DNA from: Candidatus Microbacterium phytovorans
GTDB lineage: Bacteria; Actinomycetota; Actinomycetes; Actinomycetales; Microbacteriaceae
Length of the DNA: 64,000 nucleotides
Assembly (NCBI GenBank): GCA_029202445.1
Contig: CP119321.1
Location: forward strand, 1,240,001-1,304,000
Reading direction: 5' to 3'
Part shown: positions 26,673 to 36,193 of the stretch, piece after piece
How positions within the stretch are numbered: the first letter of the stretch is position 1
How the letters are laid out: each line of letters begins with the position of its first letter
Position numbers and translations under genes: made by a program
The notes under the pieces: model-generated
What the model saw: only the letters and a program-made list of their open reading frames with translations
Told to the model about the DNA's origin: nothing
Database searches by the model: none

Positions 26673-29357
26673 ATGCGTGAACTCACCCGGACCGAAGCGA
26701 TCGACCTCGTCGGACGCGGCGAGGCCGAACAGGAACTCCCCGAGCGGATGCGCGCCGACGTCCGCCTGCTCGGCGGACTCCTCGGCCAGGTGCTGCGCGA
26801 GAGCGGTTCGCCGGGCCTCTTCGAGGACGTCGAGCGACTGCGCCTCGCGACGATCGCCGCCTACACCGACGACTCCCCCGAGGCGTTCGAGCGCGCCGCC
26901 GCGATCGCGGAGTCGTTCTCCGTCGAGCGCGCCGACGAGGTCGCGCGCGCCTTCACGGTGTACTTCCACCTCGTGAACCTCGCCGAGGAGCACCAACGAG
27001 TGCGGGTGCTGAAGGAGCGCGACGGGCGTCCCGACAAGGAGGAGGTCACCGATTCGGTCGCCGCCGCCTTCGTGCGCCTCGCCGCCGAGGTGGGCGACGA
27101 CACGGCGCTGGACCGTCTCCAGAACATGCGCTTCCACCCCGTCTTCACGGCTCACCCGACGGAGGCCCGCCGCCGCGCCGTGTCGTCGAGCATCCGCCGC
27201 CTGGCCGCGCTCCTCGGCGAGCACGACGACGCGCTCCGCGGTGGTGCCGACGAACGCCGCGCCGAGCGCCGGATGATCGAAGAGGTCGACACGCTCTGGC
27301 GCACCGCACCGCTGCGCGCGGAGAAGCCCACCCCCGTCGACGAGGTGCGTGCCATCATGGCCGTCTTCGACGAGACGCTGTACACCGCCGTGCCGCACGT
27401 CTACCGCCGCGTCGACGACGCGCTGCAGGGGCCGGGTGCGGGCAACCGCGCGCCCGTCGTGCGCCCGTTCGTGCGCCTGGGCACGTGGGTCGGCGGCGAC
27501 CGCGACGGCAACCCGTTCGTCACGGCATCCGTCACGAAGAAGGCGGCGGCGATCGCGGCCGAGCACATCCTCCTGGGGCTCGAGCGCACGGCCGAGCGCA
27601 TCGCCCGCAGCCTCACCCTCGCCGCCGACACCACCCCGCCGAGCCCGGCGCTGCAGGCACTCCTCCAGCGTCTCGCCGCCGCCGACGAGGAGGGCGCGAC
27701 GGATGCCGTCAAGCGCGCGACCGGCGAACCGCACAAGCGGGCGATGCTGCTCATCACACGGCGCCTCGTCGCCACGCGCCGCCGCGACGCCGATCTTGCC
27801 TACCGCGACCCCGAGCACCTGCTGGCCGATCTGCGCACCGTCCAGGACTCCCTCGTGGCCGCACACGCCGCCCGCCAGGCCTACGGCCACCTGCAGCAGC
27901 TCATCTGGCAGGTCGAGACGTTCGGATTCCACCTGGCCGAACTCGAGGTGCGCCAGCACTCCGCTGTGCACGCGAAGGTGCTCGCCGAGTGCGAGGCCGC
28001 GGGTCAGGGCGGCGAGTCCGGCGGGGCGCTGAGCACGCAGGCCGAAGAGGTGCTCGAAGTCTTCCGGACGATCGCGCACGTGCAGGAACGCTACGGCCCG
28101 CGCGCGGCGGGGCGGTACATCGTCTCGTTCACGCAGTCCGCCGCCGATCTCGCCGCGGTGCACCGCCTCGCGCGGTACGCCGTCGGCCCGTCGGGCACCC
28201 CGCCGGTGCTGGACGTCATCCCGCTGTTCGAGACGTTCGCCGACCTTCAGGCCGCGCCGGGGATCATGGCCGAAGTCGTGCAGCAGCCCGAGTTCGCCGC
28301 CCGGCTGGAGGCCACGGGCCGACGCCTGGAGGTCATGCTCGGCTACTCCGACTCGTCGAAGGACGTCGGCCCCGTCGCCGCCAACCTCGCCCTGTACGAA
28401 GCGCAGGCGGAGATCGCCGCGTGGGCGCAGGAGGTCGGCATCCGTCTCACGCTGTTCCACGGCCGTGGCGGCGCCCTCGGACGCGGCGGCGGTCCCGCCA
28501 ACTCGGCCATCCTCGCCCAGCCGCCGCATTCGGTCGACGGCCGCTTCAAGCTCACGGAGCAGGGCGAGGTCATCTTCGCCCGCTACGGCGACGCGGCGAT
28601 CGCCATGCGCCACATCGATCAAGTGGCCGCCGCCGTGCTGCTGGCCTCGGCGCCGTCGATCGAGCGTCGCAACCGCGACGCCGCGGAGCGGTTCGCCGGC
28701 GTCGCGGCGACGATGGACACCGCGTCGCGCGAGCGCTTCTTCTCACTCGTGAAGGCGCCCGGCTTCGCCCCGTGGTTCGCGACGGTCACGCCCATGGAGG
28801 AGATCGGACTGCTCGCGCTCGGGTCCCGTCCCGCCCGCCGCGGGCTGTCGGTGGAGTCGCTGGAAGACCTCCGCGCGATCCCGTGGGTGTTCGCGTGGTC
28901 GCAGGCGCGCATCAACCTCGCCGGCTGGTTCGGGCTGGGGACGGCACTGGATGCCGTCGGCGATGTCGACCTGCTCCGGCAGGCCTACGAGGAGTGGCCG
29001 CTGCTTCGCACCGTGATCGACAACGTCGGCATGAGCCTGGCGAAGGCGGACACCCGGATCGCCCGCCGCTACCTCGACCTCGGCGACCGCGACGATCTCG
29101 CCGAGCTGGTCATGACCGAGATGGAGCTCACCCGCTCGTGGGTGGTCCGCATCACGGGCGGCGACGAGCTGCTGTCGAACCGACCCGTGCTGCAGCGCGC
29201 GGTGAAAATGCGCGACCCGTACGTCGATGCGCTCTCGCTCCTGCAGCTGCGCGCCCTGCGGGTCCTGCGCTCGGAGGAGACCTCGGCGCCGGAGTGGCAG
29301 CGGCTGCTCCTCCTGTCGGTGTCGGGCGTCGCGGCCGGCCTGCAGAACACGGGCTGA
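26673..29357 (+). CDS. ppc: phosphoenolpyruvate carboxylase
   Basis: An 894-residue cytosolic enzyme that makes oxaloacetate from phosphoenolpyruvate and bicarbonate. The first signature VFTAHPTEARRRAV lies near 157-170, the second FHGRGGALGRGGGPA near 594-608, and the C-terminus ends in the invariant QNTG. LGYSDSSKDVGPVAA is intact. Length is normal for bacterial PEPC. A convergent gamma-carbonic anhydrase homologue lies just beyond a shared terminator and could relate to bicarbonate supply, though the two are not co-transcribed. Confidence 0.97.
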   Translation: MRELTRTEAIDLVGRGEAEQELPERMRADVRLLGGLLGQVLRESGSPGLFEDVERLRLATIAAYTDDSPEAFERAAAIAESFSVERADEVARAFTVYFHLVNLAEEHQRVRVLKERDGRPDKEEVTDSVAAAFVRLAAEVGDDTALDRLQNMRFHPVFTAHPTEARRRAVSSSIRRLAALLGEHDDALRGGADERRAERRMIEEVDTLWRTAPLRAEKPTPVDEVRAIMAVFDETLYTAVPHVYRRVDDALQGPGAGNRAPVVRPFVRLGTWVGGDRDGNPFVTASVTKKAAAIAAEHILLGLERTAERIARSLTLAADTTPPSPALQALLQRLAAADEEGATDAVKRATGEPHKRAMLLITRRLVATRRRDADLAYRDPEHLLADLRTVQDSLVAAHAARQAYGHLQQLIWQVETFGFHLAELEVRQHSAVHAKVLAECEAAGQGGESGGALSTQAEEVLEVFRTIAHVQERYGPRAAGRYIVSFTQSAADLAAVHRLARYAVGPSGTPPVLDVIPLFETFADLQAAPGIMAEVVQQPEFAARLEATGRRLEVMLGYSDSSKDVGPVAANLALYEAQAEIAAWAQEVGIRLTLFHGRGGALGRGGGPANSAILAQPPHSVDGRFKLTEQGEVIFARYGDAAIAMRHIDQVAAAVLLASAPSIERRNRDAAERFAGVAATMDTASRERFFSLVKAPGFAPWFATVTPMEEIGLLALGSRPARRGLSVESLEDLRAIPWVFAWSQARINLAGWFGLGTALDAVGDVDLLRQAYEEWPLLRTVIDNVGMSLAKADTRIARRYLDLGDRDDLAELVMTEMELTRSWVVRITGGDELLSNRPVLQRAVKMRDPYVDALSLLQLRALRVLRSEETSAPEWQRLLLLSVSGVAAGLQNTG

Positions 29358-29358
29358 G

Positions 29359-29389
29359 CGACCCGACGCGTCAGTCCACGCGTCGGTCG
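29359..29389. terminator. bidirectional terminator between ppc and gamma-CA gene
   Basis: CGACCCGACGCG (29359-29370) pairs with CGCGTCGGTCG (29379-29389), 11 pairs with one bulged C and an 8-base loop. It lies directly after the ppc stop and overlaps the convergent gene's stop codon. Confidence 0.75.
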
Positions 29390-29970
29390 TCGGCGTGGCG
29401 GGCCAGCGACGATCCGTACCGCTCGGTGAGCTGCACCATGAGGTCGGGCGTCCCGCGGTCGAGCCCGAACACATAGCCCGGGAAGTCGAGGTCGTGCTGC
29501 AGCGCCCAGATCTCGTCGTGACGATCGGGCGGAAGCACCTGCGCCGGAGCACCGACGGCGACCCAGCCGATCGGCACGACCGTCTCGGGCGGGAGCACCG
29601 TTCGCAGGTGCACGACGGCGTTGATGCGCACTTCGCTGTGGGTGCCGATCCGCGCGCCGTTGAAGATGCGCACCCCGGTGGCGAGGAACACCTCGTCCTC
29701 GACCGTCGCGCCGGAGATGCTCGCCATCGGACCCACCAGCACGTGCGACCCGATGTGGACGGGATGGGCCGCCGCCCCGCGGATGAGCGCGTTCTCCATC
29801 ACGATGACGTGCTCGCCGAGGGTCACCGCCCCGCCGTCGGCCGTGATCACCGCGCCGTGGAGCACCTGGCATCCGGCGCCGATCGTCACGTCGCCCGACA
29901 CGACCGCCGTCTCGGCGACGACGGCGTCGGGGTGGATGCGGGGCTGCGCCCCGAGGTGCTCGAATCGCAT
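29371..29970 (-). CDS. gamma-carbonic anhydrase-like hexapeptide protein
   Basis: A 199-residue left-handed beta-helix protein. Imperfect hexapeptide turns run through residues 10-140 (VVSGDVTIGAGCQVLHGAVI, HIGSHVLVGPMASISGATV). Possible metal ligands of the gamma class appear only in part: H68-like in AAAHPVHIGSHVLVG, and the usual second and third His spacing is not clear. It may therefore be an acyltransferase or a non-catalytic relative rather than an active carbonic anhydrase. ATG 29970 lies 6 bases after TACGCT. Confidence 0.75.
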   Translation of the reverse strand: MRFEHLGAQPRIHPDAVVAETAVVSGDVTIGAGCQVLHGAVITADGGAVTLGEHVIVMENALIRGAAAHPVHIGSHVLVGPMASISGATVEDEVFLATGVRIFNGARIGTHSEVRINAVVHLRTVLPPETVVPIGWVAVGAPAQVLPPDRHDEIWALQHDLDFPGYVFGLDRGTPDLMVQLTERYGSSLARHADDRRVD

Positions 29971-29976
29971 GCCGTC

Positions 29977-29982
29977 AGCGTA
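29977..29982 (-). promoter_or_regulatory. -10 hexamer TACGCT for gamma-CA-like gene
   Basis: TACGCT on the minus strand, 6 bases before ATG 29970; predicted leaderless. Confidence 0.45.
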
Positions 29983-30001
29983 TCCCTACGGCCCGTCCGG
30001 G

Positions 30002-33000
30002 TCAGGCGTCGACCGGAGCGGCCTTCTCGGGGAGCGGGAACAGCTGATCGAGCAGCTGACGGGTCCACGCCAGGAGGTCGGCTTCGGCGACCGGCTCCCC
30101 ACCCGCCGTGGGCAGCGGCACGATCATCGCCTCGCCGCCGGAGAGAACCTTCGACTTCGGGTGGAGCCGCTGCAGTCGCACCCGCAGCGAGTCGGGGAGT
30201 CGGGCGGGCGCGACGCGCAGGTTCGGTCCCATGGCGACGACGTCGGTGAGGCCCGACTGCGCGGCGCGTCGGCGGAGCCTGGCAACGGCGAAGAGCCCTT
30301 CGACGTCGGCCGGGGGCGTGCCGTAGCGGTCGTGGAGCTCCTCGGCGACGAGGTCGATGGCGTCGTTGGACGCCGTGACGGATGCCGCGGCCGACAGCTT
30401 CTGGTACGCCTCCAGCCGCAGCCGCTCACTGTCGATGTACGTCTCGGGGATGCGCGCGTCGACGGGCAGTTCGAGCCGCAGTTCGGCGGGCCCCTCCGTC
30501 TCCTCGCCACGGAAGGTCGCGACGGCTTCGCCGATCATGCGGAGGTAGAGGTCGAACCCGACGCCGGCGATGTGGCCGGCCTGTTCCGCGCCGAGCAGGT
30601 TCCCGGCGCCGCGGAGCTCGAGGTCTTTGAGGGCGACCTGCATGCCCGATCCGAGGTCGTTGTTGACCGCGATCGTCTCCAGACGGTCGGCGGCGGTCTC
30701 GCTCAACGGCTTCATCTCGTCGTACAGGAAGTAGGCGTACGCGCGCTCGCGCCCACGCCCGACGCGGCCGCGCAGCTGGTGCAGCTGGCTCAGGCCGTAC
30801 TTGTCGGCGCGATCGATGATGATCGTGTTCGCATTGGAGATGTCGAGGCCGGTCTCGATGATCGTCGTCGAGACGAGCACGTCGAACCGTCGCTCCCAGA
30901 AGCCGTCAACGACCTCTTCGAGGGCGTGCTCCCCCATCTGACCGTGCGCGACGGCGATGCGCGCTTCGGGGACGAGCTCGGAGAGCTGAGCCGCGACGCG
31001 CTGGATCGACTGCACGCGGTTGTGGACGTAGAACACCTGGCCCTCGCGCAGGAGCTCCCGCCGGATCGCGGCCGCGACCTGCTTGTCGCCGCGCGGGCCG
31101 ACGTAGGTGAGGATGGGATGCCGGTCTTCCGGCGGTGTCTGCAGCGTCGACATCTCTCGGATGCCGGTGACCGCCATCTCGAGTGTGCGCGGGATCGGGG
31201 TCGCGCTCATCGCGAGGATGTCGACGTTGGTCTTGAGCTTCTTGAGCTGGTCCTTGTGCTCGACGCCGAAGCGCTGCTCCTCGTCGATGATCATGAGGCC
31301 GAGGTCCTTGAAGACGACCTTCTCGGTGAGGATGCGGTGGGTGCCGATCACCATGTCGACGGTGCCGTCGAGGAGGCCCGCGATCGTGTCGCGCGCGTGC
31401 TTGTCGGTCTGGAACCTCGACAGTGGCCGCACCTTCACGGGGAACCCGGCGAAACGCTCGGTGAACGTCTCGAGGTGCTGCTTGACGAGGAGCGTCGTCG
31501 GGACCAGCATCGCGACCTGCTTGCCGTCCTGGATGGCTTTGAAGGCCGCACGCACGGCGACCTCGGTCTTCCCGAAGCCCACGTCGCCGCTGAGGAGCCT
31601 GTCCATGGGGATCGGCCGCTCCATGTCGGCCTTGATCTCCTCGACGGTCTGCAGCTGGTCGAGGGTCTCGGCGAACGGGAACGCCTCCTCGAGCTCGCGC
31701 TGCCACGGCGTATCGGGGCCGAAGGCGTAACCCTTCGAGGCCATCCGCGCCGAGTACAGCTTGACGAGCTCGACGGCGATGTCGCGCACCGCCTTGCGCG
31801 CCTTGCCTTTGGCGGCCGCCCAATCGCTTCCGCCCATCTTCGACAGCGTCGGGGCCTCGCCGCCGACGTAGCGGGACAGCTGGTCGAGCTGATCGGTGGG
31901 CACGAAGAGCTTGTCGCCGGGGTAGCCGCGCTTGGAGGGCGCGTACTCCAGCACCAGGTACTCCCGCTGGGTCTTCACGGCATTCCGTCCGCCCGTGGAT
32001 ACCTCGCGCTGCACGAGTTCGACGAAACGGCCGATGCCGTGCGTGGCGTGCACGACGACGTCGCCCGGCTTGAGCTGCAGGGGATCGACGACGTTGCGAC
32101 GGCGCGAGGCGAGCTTCTTCACGACGCGGGAGTCCGAGCCGATGGTCCGGCCGTAGAACTCCGCCTCGGTGAGGACGGCGAGTTTCGCTGCCTCGTCCTC
32201 GAACCCGGCTTCCAGGGTCGCGACGACCGCGACGGCGACGCCCGGCTCGGGCGCGTCGTCGAGACCGTCGACGGTGCGCGCGGCGAGGCCCCGCTCCGCG
32301 AGGACGTCGCGCGCCCGGTCGACGAGCCCCGCACCGCCGGCGGCGACGACGACGCGCCATCCGTCGGCCAGGAGGTCGGCGACGTGCCCCGTCGCGCCAT
32401 CGACGTTGCCGTGGAACGAGGGAACCGGAGAGGCCTCCACGCGTACGACGCCCGCCGCCTCGACGAGGTCGGAGACGTCGGCGTCGGCAGCGTGGAACCC
32501 GGGGTCGAACGCGCTCAGCGTCCACCACACACCGTCACGATCGGCGGTCGCCTCGTGCAGCTGCGGAAGAGTCAGGAAGTCGCCGGCGCCCAGATCGACG
32601 GGCGTGTCGGCACCCGCCGTCGCCGCACTCCACGCGGCCTCGAGGAACTCCTGGTTGGTCTCGCCCAACGTCATGGCGCGCGTGACGGCGCGCTCGGGGT
32701 CGAGGAGCGCGGTGGCGGTGCCGCGCGGCAGGTAGTCCACGAGCGGCACGACGCCGTCTGCCACCACCGGGAGGAGTGACTCCATCCCCTCGACGGGAAT
32801 GCCCTCGCTCATCTTCTCGAGCATGCCCCGCAGGCCCGGGAACCGGTCGCGGAGCGCGGCGGCACGCTCTCGCACGTCGGGGGTCAGGAGCAACTCGCGG
32901 CTGGGGATGAGCGTGACCCCGCGCACTTCGCCCGGCAGCGAGCGCTGGTCGGCGACGGAGAACGCGCGGATCTGATCCACCTCGTCGCCGAAGAACTCGA

Positions 33001-33598
33001 CGCGCACCGGGTGATCGGCGGCCGGCGGAAAGACGTCGAGGATGCCACCGCGCACCGCGAACTCGCCACGACGCGACACCATGTCGACCCGGTGATAGGC
33101 CAGCTCGACGAGGCGTCGCACGACGGCATCCAGATCGTGCCCGCGCTCCCCCGCGACCAGCTCGACGCTCCCGGCATCGGTCAGGCCCGCCGCGATCGGC
33201 TGCAGCGCGGCACGCACGGATGCGACGACCACGAGCGGAGCCGCGCCGTCCCACGCGGCGGCGCGGCGCAGCACCTCCAGGCGCTTGCCCACCGTTTCCG
33301 GGCTGGGGCTGAGCCGCTCGTGGGGCAGTGTCTCCCACGCAGGGAACTGCACGACGACAGCGTCGGGAATGAGGCATTCGAGCGCGGCGCCCACGCTTTC
33401 GGCTCGACGACCCGTCGGGGCCACCACGAGCAGCGACGCCGGTGACCCGTTCGCGCGGCGCGCGTCAAGGAGCCCGGCGAGGAGGGGGGCGTCGAGTCCC
33501 GTGACGACCGAGAAGTCGGTGTCGCGGCGACTGCCTCGGAGCGCCGCGGCGAAGGGTTCGGACGGTGCGAGGGCGCGAACGATCCCGGCGACTGTCAT
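30002..33598 (-). CDS. mfd: transcription-repair coupling factor Mfd
   Basis: A 1198-residue DNA translocase that removes stalled RNA polymerase and recruits UvrA. The order is a UvrB-like N-terminal module (about 1-400), the CarD-like RNA polymerase-binding domain (LKPGDVVVHATHGIGRFVE near 510), and the RecG-like motor with Walker A GDVGFGKTEVA near 665 and DEEQRFG near 775. Motif VI-type QLRGRVGRGRERAYAYF and the C-terminal TRCF domain follow. Length is normal. ATG 33598 is 6 bases after TAGACT. In M. tuberculosis mfd lies beside mazG and glmU; here it stands apart from both. Confidence 0.97.
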   Translation of the reverse strand: MTVAGIVRALAPSEPFAAALRGSRRDTDFSVVTGLDAPLLAGLLDARRANGSPASLLVVAPTGRRAESVGAALECLIPDAVVVQFPAWETLPHERLSPSPETVGKRLEVLRRAAAWDGAAPLVVVASVRAALQPIAAGLTDAGSVELVAGERGHDLDAVVRRLVELAYHRVDMVSRRGEFAVRGGILDVFPPAADHPVRVEFFGDEVDQIRAFSVADQRSLPGEVRGVTLIPSRELLLTPDVRERAAALRDRFPGLRGMLEKMSEGIPVEGMESLLPVVADGVVPLVDYLPRGTATALLDPERAVTRAMTLGETNQEFLEAAWSAATAGADTPVDLGAGDFLTLPQLHEATADRDGVWWTLSAFDPGFHAADADVSDLVEAAGVVRVEASPVPSFHGNVDGATGHVADLLADGWRVVVAAGGAGLVDRARDVLAERGLAARTVDGLDDAPEPGVAVAVVATLEAGFEDEAAKLAVLTEAEFYGRTIGSDSRVVKKLASRRRNVVDPLQLKPGDVVVHATHGIGRFVELVQREVSTGGRNAVKTQREYLVLEYAPSKRGYPGDKLFVPTDQLDQLSRYVGGEAPTLSKMGGSDWAAAKGKARKAVRDIAVELVKLYSARMASKGYAFGPDTPWQRELEEAFPFAETLDQLQTVEEIKADMERPIPMDRLLSGDVGFGKTEVAVRAAFKAIQDGKQVAMLVPTTLLVKQHLETFTERFAGFPVKVRPLSRFQTDKHARDTIAGLLDGTVDMVIGTHRILTEKVVFKDLGLMIIDEEQRFGVEHKDQLKKLKTNVDILAMSATPIPRTLEMAVTGIREMSTLQTPPEDRHPILTYVGPRGDKQVAAAIRRELLREGQVFYVHNRVQSIQRVAAQLSELVPEARIAVAHGQMGEHALEEVVDGFWERRFDVLVSTTIIETGLDISNANTIIIDRADKYGLSQLHQLRGRVGRGRERAYAYFLYDEMKPLSETAADRLETIAVNNDLGSGMQVALKDLELRGAGNLLGAEQAGHIAGVGFDLYLRMIGEAVATFRGEETEGPAELRLELPVDARIPETYIDSERLRLEAYQKLSAAASVTASNDAIDLVAEELHDRYGTPPADVEGLFAVARLRRRAAQSGLTDVVAMGPNLRVAPARLPDSLRVRLQRLHPKSKVLSGGEAMIVPLPTAGGEPVAEADLLAWTRQLLDQLFPLPEKAAPVDA

Positions 33599-33604
33599 CC
33601 GTCC

Positions 33605-33610
33605 AGTCTA
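33605..33610 (-). promoter_or_regulatory. -10 hexamer TAGACT for mfd
   Basis: TAGACT on the minus strand is exactly 6 bases before ATG 33598, consistent with leaderless transcription. Confidence 0.55.
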
Positions 33611-33760
33611 CGGCCGGGCCGATCGGTGCAGTCGTCCCCCGGGCGACATCCGGCATCCGCTCGGCGTTCACCGGGCGGTCACGCGCGCTGCTTACCGTGG
33701 CGGTCTGCGCGGCGCGGCGACCTGCACGTCGCACCCCCTCCCACGGAGAGCCCCGCACCC

Positions 33761-34858
33761 ATGAGCCGTCGAACCATGACCGAGACCGCAGCGGGTGTCC
33801 GCGTGGCCCTGGCGCCGGCCGCCGAGGCGTGGGCGTTCGTCGGTGCCGACCTTCCCGTGCAGTGCATCGCGGTCACGGAGGTCACCCTCCGCGAAGGCGA
33901 GCTTCTCGTCGAAGTGGAGCTCACGACCGTGAGTGACGGCGACCTCCGCACGGCCTTCGGGCACCGGGCGCAGCTTCCCCACGTCCTCGGCCATGAACAG
34001 GTCGGACGCATCGTCGCGCAGGGCCCCGGCGCCCCCGGGGCGACCTACGACGGACTTCCTCTCACGGTGGGCGACCGCATCGTCTGGGGGGCCACGGTCG
34101 ACTGCGGGGAGTGCGCGCTCTGCCTGGAAGGACTGCCGCAGAAGTGCGAGCGCCCCCAGCGGTACGGCCACGAACGCGTCCGGCGCGGGTGGGAACTCTC
34201 CGGCGGTCTCGCGACGCACGTCCACCTGCTCGCCCGCACGACGATCGTTCGCGCGCGCGACTGGATCCCGGCGGCGGTCCTCGCGCCCGCGTCTGGTGCG
34301 ACGGCGACGGCAGCAGCGGTGATCGACGCCGCGGAAGGCATCCGTCCGCTCGCTGGCGAGACCGTCCTCGTGTCGGGGTGCAGCGTGGTCGGCCTCACCG
34401 CGATCGCGATGGCGAACGAACGCGGCGCGCGCGTCGTCGCCGTCGACCCCGAGCCGGGTCGCCGCGACCTCGCGCGCACCTTCGGCGCCACTGCCGCCCA
34501 CCCGCCCGGGCGAGCACCCGGCGGGTTCCGGGTCGGGCTGGAACTGTCGGGGGAAACGGACGCGGTGGGCAGCGTCGTCGCCTCCGCCGGCACGGGCGGC
34601 GTCGTCATCGTCACGGGCGGCGCAGCCGATGCCCCGCCGGTGCCCGTCTCGGCCGATTCCCTCGCGGAACGCCTCGTGACGATCCGCGGTGTCGACGGCT
34701 ATCGGCCCGAACACCTCGTGGATGCCGTGCGCTTCCTCGAACGCGCCGACCACGATCTGCTCGCGGGTCTCGTCGGCGCGACGGTGGCGTTCGCCGACGC
34801 GCCGCGCGCGCTCGACGCACCCGCAGCCGGGGCGACGCGCATCGCCGTCCGCCCCTGA
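33761..34858 (+). CDS. zinc-type MDR alcohol dehydrogenase family protein
   Basis: A 365-residue medium-chain dehydrogenase/reductase. The structural zinc cysteines are all present (DCGECALCLEGLPQKC), as are the catalytic-site GHE of LGHEQVGRI and a Rossmann loop VSGCSVVGLTAIAMA. However, the usual catalytic-zinc cysteine is replaced: the segment reads TTVSDGDLRTAFGH, with S58 at that place. It may bind zinc differently or have altered chemistry. ATG 33761 is used; ATG 33776 is a second option. The gene stands alone, divergent from mfd, and its substrate is unknown. Confidence 0.82.
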   Translation: MSRRTMTETAAGVRVALAPAAEAWAFVGADLPVQCIAVTEVTLREGELLVEVELTTVSDGDLRTAFGHRAQLPHVLGHEQVGRIVAQGPGAPGATYDGLPLTVGDRIVWGATVDCGECALCLEGLPQKCERPQRYGHERVRRGWELSGGLATHVHLLARTTIVRARDWIPAAVLAPASGATATAAAVIDAAEGIRPLAGETVLVSGCSVVGLTAIAMANERGARVVAVDPEPGRRDLARTFGATAAHPPGRAPGGFRVGLELSGETDAVGSVVASAGTGGVVIVTGGAADAPPVPVSADSLAERLVTIRGVDGYRPEHLVDAVRFLERADHDLLAGLVGATVAFADAPRALDAPAAGATRIAVRP

Positions 34859-34876
34859 CGCGGCGCCATCAGCCTG

Positions 34877-35461
34877 CTAGCCGCGCGGTGCGTGCCAGCG
34901 CTGCTGAGCCGCGAGCAGCCCTTCGCCGACGAGCAGCTCGACGGCATCCGCAGCGTCTCCGATGAGGCTCGGCAGCGCGGAGCGCTCGGCGGCCGAGAAC
35001 GGGTCGAGCACCCAGTCGGCCGGGTCTTGACGGCCCGGCGGACGGCCGATGCCGACGCGCACGCGCGGGAACTCGGGGGTGTTCAACGCCTTCGCGACGT
35101 CGCGGACGCCGTTGTGGCCGCCGTGACCGCCTCCGGTCTTCAGCTTGACGGTGTCGAACGGGATGTCGAGCTCGTCGTGCACGATGACGACGCGCTCGGC
35201 CGGCACGTCATAGAAGCGCGCCAGGGACGACACCGGACCACCCGACACGTTCATGAACGAGTTCGGCGTCGCCAGCACGAGTTTCGGTCCGCCCGGTCGC
35301 AGCCAGGCCTCCGCGACGCGCGCGTTCGCCTTGTGCGCACGCAGGGTCTCCGACCGCCGCGCGGCGAGCTCGGCGACCACCATCTGACCGACGTTGTGCC
35401 GCGTCGCCTCGTACCGCGGCCCGGGGTTGCCGAGGCCGACCACCAGCCAGGTCTCTGCCAT
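34877..35461 (-). CDS. pth: peptidyl-tRNA hydrolase
   Basis: A 194-residue enzyme that frees tRNA from peptidyl-tRNA dropped by ribosomes. Active-site residues are N12 and H22 in [17 protein letters not shown] and the Asp of HDELDIPF near 98; NSFMN is also present. ATG 35461 has a GGAAGGGA site, which settles the start against a longer open frame. It follows rplY on the same strand, as in other actinobacteria, with a hairpin in between that may reduce read-through. Confidence 0.96.
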   Translation of the reverse strand: MAETWLVVGLGNPGPRYEATRHNVGQMVVAELAARRSETLRAHKANARVAEAWLRPGGPKLVLATPNSFMNVSGGPVSSLARFYDVPAERVVIVHDELDIPFDTVKLKTGGGHGGHNGVRDVAKALNTPEFPRVRVGIGRPPGRQDPADWVLDPFSAAERSALPSLIGDAADAVELLVGEGLLAAQQRWHAPRG

Positions 35462-35479
35462 GGGTGTCCCTTCCGACGA

Positions 35480-35519
35480 CGACGCCCGCCGCCACCAGTA
35501 TCGGCGGCGACGGGCGTCG
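35480..35519 (-). terminator. hairpin between rplY and pth
   Basis: CGACGCCCG (35480-35488) plus CCGCC (35489-35493) pair with GGCGG (35503-35507) plus CGGGCGTCG (35511-35519), with a 3-base bulge and 9-base loop. It lies 19 bases upstream of the pth start. It could be a partial terminator or attenuator for pth. Confidence 0.6.
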
Positions 35520-35563
35520 CGTTGAGTGTTCACAGACCGGCGCCGTGCGCGCGGTCGCGAGTC

Positions 35564-36193
35564 TTACTCGGACTCTTCGGCCGCCTCGGCCTGCTCCTCG
35601 GCGACAGCCTCGTCAGCGGCCTCGATCTCGTCGACCTCGGCCATGGTCGCCGCCGGGACGGAGATCGCGACGATGAGCACCTCGCCGTCGGTGACCAGCG
35701 ACGCGCCCTTGGGGAGCGTGAGGTCGGCGGCCGTGATGTGCGTGCCCTCCTCGAGACCCTCGACGTCGACGACGACGTGCTGCGGGATGTGGGTGGCCTC
35801 GACCTCGAGCGACACGGTGGTGCTGTCGAGGTTGACGATCGTGCCGGGGAACGGCTCGCCCTCGACGAGAACGGGGACGTCGACCTGGATCTTCTCGCCC
35901 TTCTTCACGACGAGGAGGTCGATGTGCTCGATGATCTGGTGCACCGGGTCCTTCTGGACGTCCTTGACCAGCGCGAGCTGCTCCTTGCCGTCGATCTGCA
36001 GCTCGAGCAGCGCGTTGGCGCGGCGGACGAGCAGCGAGACCTGGTGGCCCGGGAGCGCGACGTGCACGGGCGTGGTGCCGTGACCGTAGAGCACGGCGGG
36101 GATCTTGCCCGCAGCGCGCAGACGGCGGGCGAAGCCCTTGCCGAAGTTCTCGCGCGCCTCGGCGATGACCTTGGAGTCGATTTCGGTCGACAT
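35564..36193 (-). CDS. rplY: 50S ribosomal protein L25/general stress protein Ctc
   Basis: A 209-residue protein binding 5S rRNA in the large subunit. The N-terminal L25 domain (1-95, ENFGKGFARRLRAAGKIPAVLYG) is followed by the TL5/Ctc beta domain (95-185) and an acidic tail (DEAVAEEQAEAAEESE). The long two-domain form is usual outside enterics. ATG 36193 is preceded by AAGGAGA; longer open frames upstream lack a ribosome site. A TAGACT hexamer about 180 bases upstream predicts an unusually long, structured leader. Confidence 0.95.
   Translation of the reverse strand: MSTEIDSKVIAEARENFGKGFARRLRAAGKIPAVLYGHGTTPVHVALPGHQVSLLVRRANALLELQIDGKEQLALVKDVQKDPVHQIIEHIDLLVVKKGEKIQVDVPVLVEGEPFPGTIVNLDSTTVSLEVEATHIPQHVVVDVEGLEEGTHITAADLTLPKGASLVTDGEVLIVAISVPAATMAEVDEIEAADEAVAEEQAEAAEESE

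Noticed and set aside
25413..28622. 1069-residue minus-strand open frame running through nhaA and antisense to ppc
   Set aside because: Only the part up to 26564 is nhaA; the rest is antisense to an intact ppc and results from strong third-position G/C bias, which removes stops in the opposite strand.
29621..32779. 1052-residue plus-strand open frame opposite mfd
   Set aside because: Antisense shadow of mfd, whose motifs are intact; no ribosome site or known fold.
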